The translations under genes were made by a program, and so were the position numbers. The notes under the pieces are model-generated. The model worked only from the letters and a program-made list of their open reading frames with translations, did not search any database and had not been told where the DNA came from. 64,000 nt of DNA, taken from positions 124,001-188,000 of the forward strand of contig NZ_JBIWER010000003.1 in the NCBI RefSeq assembly GCF_044762655.1. The letters run 5' to 3'. Shown piece by piece: positions 59,808 to 64,000 of this stretch (within the stretch, counting starts at the first letter, position 1; every line of letters begins with the position of its first letter). The DNA is from Psychrobacillus sp044762655. GTDB taxonomy: Bacteria; Bacillota; Bacilli; Bacillales_A; Planococcaceae.

Positions 59808-60325
59808 GCTTCTTCCTCCCATGTAACCTGTCCTTTTTTGTCCAAGTAACTAAAAATTCTTCGTTCTACCATACGGTTAAATTTGGTCACAAATCCATCT
59901 GATTTCGCAACTGGAATAACTAAAATCGTATGAAGTTTTAATCTGTTTCCTCCAAACACATCGGTTAGTAACTGGTCACCAATGACAACTACTTCTTCTC
60001 GTTTCACCGACATTATACTTAATGCCTGAAGAAATGCTTTTCCAAGCGGTTTACGGGCTTTAAATATGAATGGAATTCCAAGTGGATCTGCAAATGATTT
60101 AACTCGCAGCTCATTGTTATTAGAAACAATCGTTACTTGAATCCCAGCAGCTTTAATACTCGCAAACCACTCGATTAATTTAGGGGTTGCATCTGGTCGA
60201 TCCCATTCAACTAATGTGTTATCTAAATCTGTAATAATTGCCTTTATCCCTTTGTCTTTTAACATCTCAGGTGTTATATGATAGACACTTCTTACAAATT
60301 CACTAGGTATAAAATTTGAATACAA
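59804..60325 (-). CDS. yqeG: HAD-type phosphatase YqeG
   Basis: A 173-residue HAD-superfamily (YqeG/PGP phosphatase-like) protein. The nucleophile motif TDLDNTLVEWD is at about residues 33-43, VSNNN near 70 and GDQLLTDVFG near 118. TTG 60325 is preferred to TTG 60340, since GGAG is 8 nt upstream of it and the product then matches YqeG of B. subtilis in length. First gene of the yqeGH operon. Confidence 0.92.
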   Translation of the reverse strand: MYSNFIPSEFVRSVYHITPEMLKDKGIKAIITDLDNTLVEWDRPDATPKLIEWFASIKAAGIQVTIVSNNNELRVKSFADPLGIPFIFKARKPLGKAFLQALSIMSVKREEVVVIGDQLLTDVFGGNRLKLHTILVIPVAKSDGFVTKFNRMVERRIFSYLDKKGQVTWEEEA

Positions 60326-60363
60326 AGACGAACACTCCAATTCGAGGCTATTTCTATTTATGA

Positions 60364-61146
60364 TTATAGCATATTTGCTACATTCTCACCCATTCGGACA
60401 AATTTCCCAGGTTGTACATTACTTGAAAACTGCACACTACCCTCTTCAAATAACATGACAACGGTAGATCCAAAGGAGAAATATCCAACCTCTTCTCCTT
60501 TACTCCATGTAGTAGATGTATTCGTAAGTTCGATTGAGTTTACAAACATTGCCCCTACTTTTATATGTATACACCTTTTTTCATTTGGCATTTCTAGTTC
60601 CGTTAGCATTCGGTAGTTACCACTTATCGTTTGCTTGCCAAACTGAAGGCCCCATTTATTCACCGGATACGATTTCGCACCGAGAATATATTGATTCAAA
60701 ACTTTACCATCTATAGGAGAATGTATTCGGTGATATTCGGCTGGACTTAAATATAAAACAATATATTTTCCCTTTTGATAAAATGAAGCTATTTTATCAG
60801 AGCCTAGCATATCCTGTAATGAGTAGGTTTTTTGTTTTACATAGAAAAGCCCTTCTGCTGTAATATCTCCAAAAGTTTCTATCGTTGCATCGACAGGGCT
60901 AATTATGCTAGCCGCTTTCTCATCAATAGGGCGACTAGCTGCAGTGACCTTACGAATAAAAAAATCATGTAAAGTAGAGAAATCGTCACTTTTTTGTATC
61001 ATGTCGTGAGTTGATATATTAAAATACTTAATATAAGAGGGAATAATACGTTTGCTAACCTTGGATTGGGTAAAACTTCGGATTATTGATGAGGACCATT
61101 TTCCATTGGTTAATTCAATCATGGTTTGATATAATCGTTCTCTCAT
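60364..61146 (-). CDS. psd: Phosphatidylserine decarboxylase
   Basis: A 260-residue pro-enzyme that cleaves itself to form a pyruvoyl group and turns phosphatidylserine into phosphatidylethanolamine. The self-cleavage motif appears as FGSTVVMLF (about residues 224-232), where Ser is the future pyruvoyl. SPVDATIETFGD and HRIHSPIDGKV are also conserved. Divergent from pssA, which makes its substrate. Length is normal. Confidence 0.95.
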   Translation of the reverse strand: MRERLYQTMIELTNGKWSSSIIRSFTQSKVSKRIIPSYIKYFNISTHDMIQKSDDFSTLHDFFIRKVTAASRPIDEKAASIISPVDATIETFGDITAEGLFYVKQKTYSLQDMLGSDKIASFYQKGKYIVLYLSPAEYHRIHSPIDGKVLNQYILGAKSYPVNKWGLQFGKQTISGNYRMLTELEMPNEKRCIHIKVGAMFVNSIELTNTSTTWSKGEEVGYFSFGSTVVMLFEEGSVQFSSNVQPGKFVRMGENVANML

Positions 61147-61196
61147 TTTTTAGCTCCCTAGAAAAATTTAAACTTACAATTTTTACTTAATCGAAG

Positions 61197-61202
61197 TATA
61201 AT
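61197..61202 (+). promoter_or_regulatory. -10 element of the pssA promoter
   Basis: A perfect TATAAT, with a weak -35 (TTACAA) 17 nt upstream, 36 nt before pssA. Moderate support. Confidence 0.45.
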
Positions 61203-61237
61203 GAACAAATACGTTATTTGTAAAGGAGTGATTTACA

Positions 61238-61777
61238 ATGTTTTTACAAAACGCAATGTATCAAACAGTAAAAAAATTGAAATCACATGCAGCAAATATG
61301 ATCACCATTGGCAATCTTGCATGTGGTGGTGCAGCCATCATGGCAACAATGAATGAAAATTACACGTTCAGTGTTTTATTTATATTTATAGCTGGCCTAT
61401 TAGATAGATTTGATGGAATTGTAGCTCGAAAATTTCATCTCGAATCCGAATTAGGTAAACAACTAGATTCCATGAGCGATATTATTTCATTTGGGGTAGC
61501 TCCAGCATTACTGATGTATTCGTTAGTATTACAAGAGTTCATTGTTACCGGAATGATCATAACTGTCATCTATATAGCATGTGGTGCTTTCAGGTTAGCA
61601 CGATTTAATATTTCTGAACCGAATGGGTTTTTTACTGGTCTACCCATTACTGTAGCTGGTGTAATTTTAACGTTATCCTATTTTGCGATAGAATATGTAC
61701 CATCTGTCTCTTACATGTTTTTATTCATCATTCTCGCACTATTAATGATCAGCACATTTACATTAAGGAAAGTTTAA
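61238..61777 (+). CDS. pssA: CDP-diacylglycerol-serine O-phosphatidyltransferase
   Basis: A 179-residue membrane enzyme making phosphatidylserine from CDP-diacylglycerol and serine. The CDP-alcohol phosphotransferase motif runs from DGIVAR (about 64-69) through GKQLDSMSD (about 77-85). Four or five membrane helices. ATG follows AAAGGAGTG. It pairs functionally with divergent psd. It ends in an intrinsic terminator. Confidence 0.95.
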   Translation: MFLQNAMYQTVKKLKSHAANMITIGNLACGGAAIMATMNENYTFSVLFIFIAGLLDRFDGIVARKFHLESELGKQLDSMSDIISFGVAPALLMYSLVLQEFIVTGMIITVIYIACGAFRLARFNISEPNGFFTGLPITVAGVILTLSYFAIEYVPSVSYMFLFIILALLMISTFTLRKV

Positions 61778-61783
61778 TGAGTG

Positions 61784-61813
61784 AAGCGACTGCGAATTTG
61801 CGGTCGCTTTTTC
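61784..61813 (+). terminator. Intrinsic terminator of pssA
   Basis: AAGCGACTGC pairs with GCGGTCGCTT (one mismatch), followed by TTTTTC. The sigma-E-type -35 of sigK begins within its last bases. Confidence 0.88.
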
Positions 61814-61840
61814 ATATTTTGGCAGCTTTCGACATACACT
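61812..61840 (+). promoter_or_regulatory. Sigma-E-type promoter of sigK
   Basis: TCATATT (61812-61818) and CATACACT (61833-61840) with a 14-nt spacer. Both match the sigma-E consensus (ATATT and CATACANT), and sigK is a known sigma-E target. It abuts the pssA terminator. Confidence 0.75.
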
Positions 61841-61869
61841 GGTTTAACAACTAGATGGAGGTGAACCTC

Positions 61870-62598
61870 ATTACCGGTCTAATGGCTGCCTTTATAAGCA
61901 TCTTTGTAGAATTTCCGCTCGTTCTTGGTTATTTGAAAGGCCAGGCATTTCATCAGCCCTTCACACCGGAAGAAGAAAAAGTCATGATAGATCGATTTTT
62001 AGGTGGCGATTTATCAGCTCGTGATGAACTTATCGAACGAAATATGCGATTGGTTGCCCATGTAGTCAAAAAGTTTCATCCAAAGCATGAACTGTTGGAT
62101 GATTACATCTCTATAGGCACAATTGGACTGATGAAGGCTGTCAATAGCTATACTCCCACCAAGAAAACGAAACTAGCGACTTACGCTGCCAGATGTATAG
62201 AAAATGAAATTTTAATGTATTTACGATCATTAAAGAAAGTTCAAAAAGACGTTTCCCTACATGAACCAATCGGGATGGATAAAGATGGTCACTCATTAGA
62301 AATTACAGACCTGCTTCCAGGTATTGATAAAAGTACGGACGAACAATTGGTAGATGAAGAAGAAACGAATAGCTTATATCGACATTTATCCCAGCTAGAA
62401 AAAAGAGAGCTCGAAATTATCATCCGAAGATATGGATTACTTGGTCATGAGCCGATGACGCAAAAAGATATATCGAAGCAACTAAAAATATCGAGAAGCT
62501 ACGTATCTCGGATTGAAAAACGTGCATTAGTAAAACTGTATCAATCTTATATACATGAAAAAAACTCTTTCGATGTATCAAACACCAAAAGAGCTTAG
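61870..62598 (+). CDS. sigK: Late mother-cell sigma factor pro-SigK, probable ATT start
   Basis: A sporulation sigma factor for late mother-cell genes, made as a pro-protein that is cleaved by SpoIVFB. Sigma region 2 runs from LIERNMRLVAHVVKKF through LISIGTIGLMK to the TKLATYAARCIENEILMYLR stretch; region 4 ends in SRSYVSRIEKRALVKLY. A perfect GGAGGTGA (61857-61864) is 5 nt before ATT 61870. That start gives ITGLMAAF..., matching VTGVFAAL at the start of B. subtilis SigK, and 242 residues. The ATG at 61855 precedes the ribosome-binding site. The gene is intact, without a skin-like insertion. Confidence 0.93.
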   Translation: MTGLMAAFISIFVEFPLVLGYLKGQAFHQPFTPEEEKVMIDRFLGGDLSARDELIERNMRLVAHVVKKFHPKHELLDDYISIGTIGLMKAVNSYTPTKKTKLATYAARCIENEILMYLRSLKKVQKDVSLHEPIGMDKDGHSLEITDLLPGIDKSTDEQLVDEEETNSLYRHLSQLEKRELEIIIRRYGLLGHEPMTQKDISKQLKISRSYVSRIEKRALVKLYQSYIHEKNSFDVSNTKRA

Positions 62599-62604
62599 CT
62601 AGGT

Positions 62605-62685
62605 TTAATCTTCACTTGTCTCTGCAATCATGATAAATGATAATACCGCTGTTACTAAAACTGACATAGCCATTAGGAATAACAT
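62605..62685 (-). CDS. Very small hydrophobic protein, 26 aa
   Basis: ATG 62685 with AGGAGG 7 nt upstream encodes MLFLMAMSVLVTAVLSFIMI followed by AETSED: one membrane helix with a short acidic tail. A second ATG at 62689 is in another frame and gives a polar peptide. It converges on sigK. No known family is recognised. The strong ribosome-binding site and clean hydrophobic helix make it worth listing; no function is assigned. Confidence 0.55.
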   Translation of the reverse strand: MLFLMAMSVLVTAVLSFIMIAETSED

Positions 62686-62793
62686 TCATTCTCCTCCTCT
62701 TACATTGAAACCACCTGATAATTTTATCATAGCATATAGTAAGAGAATTATTAATATACGTTAAACAGCTCAGTATGGCAAATTAATGACAAC

Positions 62794-63486
62794 TTATAGT
62801 TTTTCTATAACACGCAATACAACTTGCGTTGAATGCTTTGCGGCAACAGGTAAAAACTCATCAAAGCTGATAGAGGATTCTTTACCAGCGATGTCAGAAA
62901 GTGAACGAATTACGACAAAAGGAACTTCAAATTGATGGCAAACTTGCGCAACTGCGGCAGCTTCCATTTCACAAGCCTTCATTTGTGGGAAATGGCTACG
63001 AACCTGTTCTACTTTTGCAGGCTCATGCATAAAAATATCCCCTGTTGCAATTAAACCGGTTGCGGCTTGGTGTTGTCCTATTTCCGATACTGCTTCCTCT
63101 GCTAATTTCATCAAACGTTCGTCAGATCTAAATGCTGCAGGAAGCTGAGGTACTTGACCAATTTCATAACCAAAAGCAGTTACATCGACATCATGATGTC
63201 TCACTTCATCGGAGATTACAATCGCCCCTACCTCTAGATTTGGGTCATAACCCCCTGCTGAACCAGTGTTAATAACATAATCAGGTTGAAATTCGCTTAA
63301 TAATATAGAAGTTGTCATGGCCGCGTTCACTTTTCCAATTCCACTTTTCAGTAAAATAACCTCATGATTTTTGTAAGATCCACTTGTAAATTCACTGTTT
63401 GCTATGTTCTTTGTTTCTGGATTTTCGATTTCTTTTCTCAGAAGCTCTACTTCTTCTTCCATTGCACCTATAACCGCTATTCTCAT
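62794..63486 (-). CDS. mtnN: 5'-methylthioadenosine/S-adenosylhomocysteine nucleosidase
   Basis: A 230-residue enzyme that splits MTA and SAH to adenine and a sugar, part of methionine salvage. Features are the N-terminal GAMEEEVELL, NTGSAGGYDPNLEVGAIVIS (about 75-94), CEMEAAAVAQV (about 172-182, substrate Glu) and SDIAG with the catalytic Asp (about 196-200). Upstream yrrS also neighbours mtnN in B. subtilis, though not identically. Confidence 0.97.
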   Translation of the reverse strand: MRIAVIGAMEEEVELLRKEIENPETKNIANSEFTSGSYKNHEVILLKSGIGKVNAAMTTSILLSEFQPDYVINTGSAGGYDPNLEVGAIVISDEVRHHDVDVTAFGYEIGQVPQLPAAFRSDERLMKLAEEAVSEIGQHQAATGLIATGDIFMHEPAKVEQVRSHFPQMKACEMEAAAVAQVCHQFEVPFVVIRSLSDIAGKESSISFDEFLPVAAKHSTQVVLRVIEKL

Positions 63487-63527
63487 ACTATTTACCCCTC
63501 TCTAAATGCACTTCTTTAAAAATAAGG

Positions 63528-63562
63528 AAAAAAGCTTCTTAAGTCAAGAAGCTTTTCTTTTT
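63528..63562 (-). terminator. Intrinsic terminator of yrrS
   Basis: On the minus strand AAAAGCTTCTTGACTTAAGAAGCTTTT is a perfect 11-bp stem followed by TTCC. T-rich also on the plus side. Confidence 0.85.
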
Positions 63563-63590
63563 GATATTATAAATGAAATAGTGCAGAAAC

Positions 63591-64000
63591 TCATTTTAAT
63601 GCTTTAAGCTTCTCTTTTTTAGTAGGTTTCCACCCTTCCCCATCAATCCATTCAAGAGATATACGATAAATTTCGCTTCTATCCTTTGAAGTGACAGTTC
63701 CTATGGATTTTTGAGGGCTTCCCCCATTACCGAGAAATACTACATACATATCGGACGGATCTAAATTAGCAGCATACGCTAATGCATCCACTTTTTCATC
63801 CCAGTCCACAGTTTTTTTCGTATAGCTTGAAACGTGATCACCTGTCTGCGCGGTTCCGATTGGCTGCCATCCAGAATCTATTACAACCGATTCGACATTT
63901 GGATCGTCAGAAGCTTCAGTTGTTACAGTGCCTGATTCAGTGTCATTCTCACCAATATCAGTAGTTTCATTCACTTCTGTTTCAGAAGTTGGCTCTTCAT
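63591..64000 (-). CDS. yrrS: YrrS family (DUF1510) protein, C-terminal part; runs off the window
   Basis: The last 136 residues of a DUF1510 protein. A disordered acidic linker rich in Thr, Glu and Ser is followed by the conserved domain SGWQPIGTAQTGDH...VDALAYAANL...VVFLGNGGSPQ...LEWIDGEGWKPTK. The frame is open to the window edge (EEPTSETEVNETT), so the start lies beyond. YrrS is usually a single-pass membrane protein of unknown function near mtnN and pbpI. Confidence 0.88.
   Translation of the reverse strand, partial: EEPTSETEVNETTDIGENDTESGTVTTEASDDPNVESVVIDSGWQPIGTAQTGDHVSSYTKKTVDWDEKVDALAYAANLDPSDMYVVFLGNGGSPQKSIGTVTSKDRSEIYRISLEWIDGEGWKPTKKEKLKALK

Noticed and set aside
1..64000. CRISPR arrays, insertion sequences, prophage, tRNA or rRNA genes, toxin-antitoxin or defence genes
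   Set aside because: Looked for on both strands. No regularly spaced repeats, transposase or integrase motifs, cloverleaf or rRNA sequences were recognised.

Overview
This window is a stretch of low-GC Bacillales chromosome made almost entirely of housekeeping, sporulation and competence genes. From sodA through the sigA-dnaG, era-phoH, dnaK, lepA-gpr, comE and yqeG-yqeM blocks, the order follows the B. subtilis yqe-yqf-yqg region read in reverse. The organism is a spore former: spoIIP, gpr, yqfC/yqfD and sigK are present, and sigK is not split by a prophage. Placement of psd, pssA and sigK next to yqeG, a single-chain glycyl-tRNA synthetase and cccA next to an acyl-CoA dehydrogenase suggest the Planococcaceae/Caryophanaceae (Lysinibacillus/Psychrobacillus-like). 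This placement is inferred from gene content only; there is no rRNA in the window.

Layout. 1-5400: partial sodA, yqgC, a Na/Pi cotransporter, yqgB, yqfZ, ispG and yqfW. 5500-7950: a zinc uptake unit (zur, znuB, znuC) under a Zur-type box, plus a small yqfT-like gene. 8000-12500: nfo, cshB, yqfQ and ispH, with intergenic repeats. 12500-21540: yqfO, trmK, cccA, an acyl-CoA dehydrogenase, an unknown membrane protein, sigA, dnaG, yqfL and ccpN. 21600-30170: T-box-controlled glyQS, a repeat-rich gap, then recO-era-cdd-dgkA-ybeY-pgpH-phoH. 30170-34780: yqfD, yqfC, a YqfB-position protein, floA, yqeZ and rpsU with a decayed copy of its own tail. 34890-43820: deoC, a new 52-aa membrane ORF, mtaB-rsmE-prmA and the CIRCE-controlled hrcA-grpE-dnaK-dnaJ unit. 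43830-54490: hemW, lepA, spoIIP, gpr, rpsT, holA, yqzM, comEC, comEB and comEA. 55360-61150: a tightly overlapping operon yqeG-yqeH-aroE-yhbY-nadD-yqeK-rsfS-yqeM, with psd upstream. 61240-64000: pssA, sigK, a 26-aa hydrophobic ORF, mtnN and partial yrrS.

The ordinary genes cover translation and ribosome biogenesis (era, ybeY, rsfS, yqeH, lepA, rpsU, rpsT), replication and repair (dnaG, holA, recO, nfo), isoprenoid synthesis (ispG, ispH), heat shock, competence and spore formation. I see no CRISPR array, prophage, insertion sequence, toxin-antitoxin pair or defence island, and no clear new multi-gene system.

The points worth a second look are mostly non-coding. There are two families of structured intergenic repeats. 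The GC-rich family shows compensatory changes between copies. The second is a terminator-bearing element of about 180-360 bp that sits just before the first family at two sites. Three genes (comEC, sigK and a yqfT-like gene) have their best ribosome-binding site pointing at ATT or CTG rather than a normal start. Others are the decayed rpsU tail where yqeY would be expected, loss of comER, and a sigma-E-type promoter abutting the pssA terminator in front of sigK.
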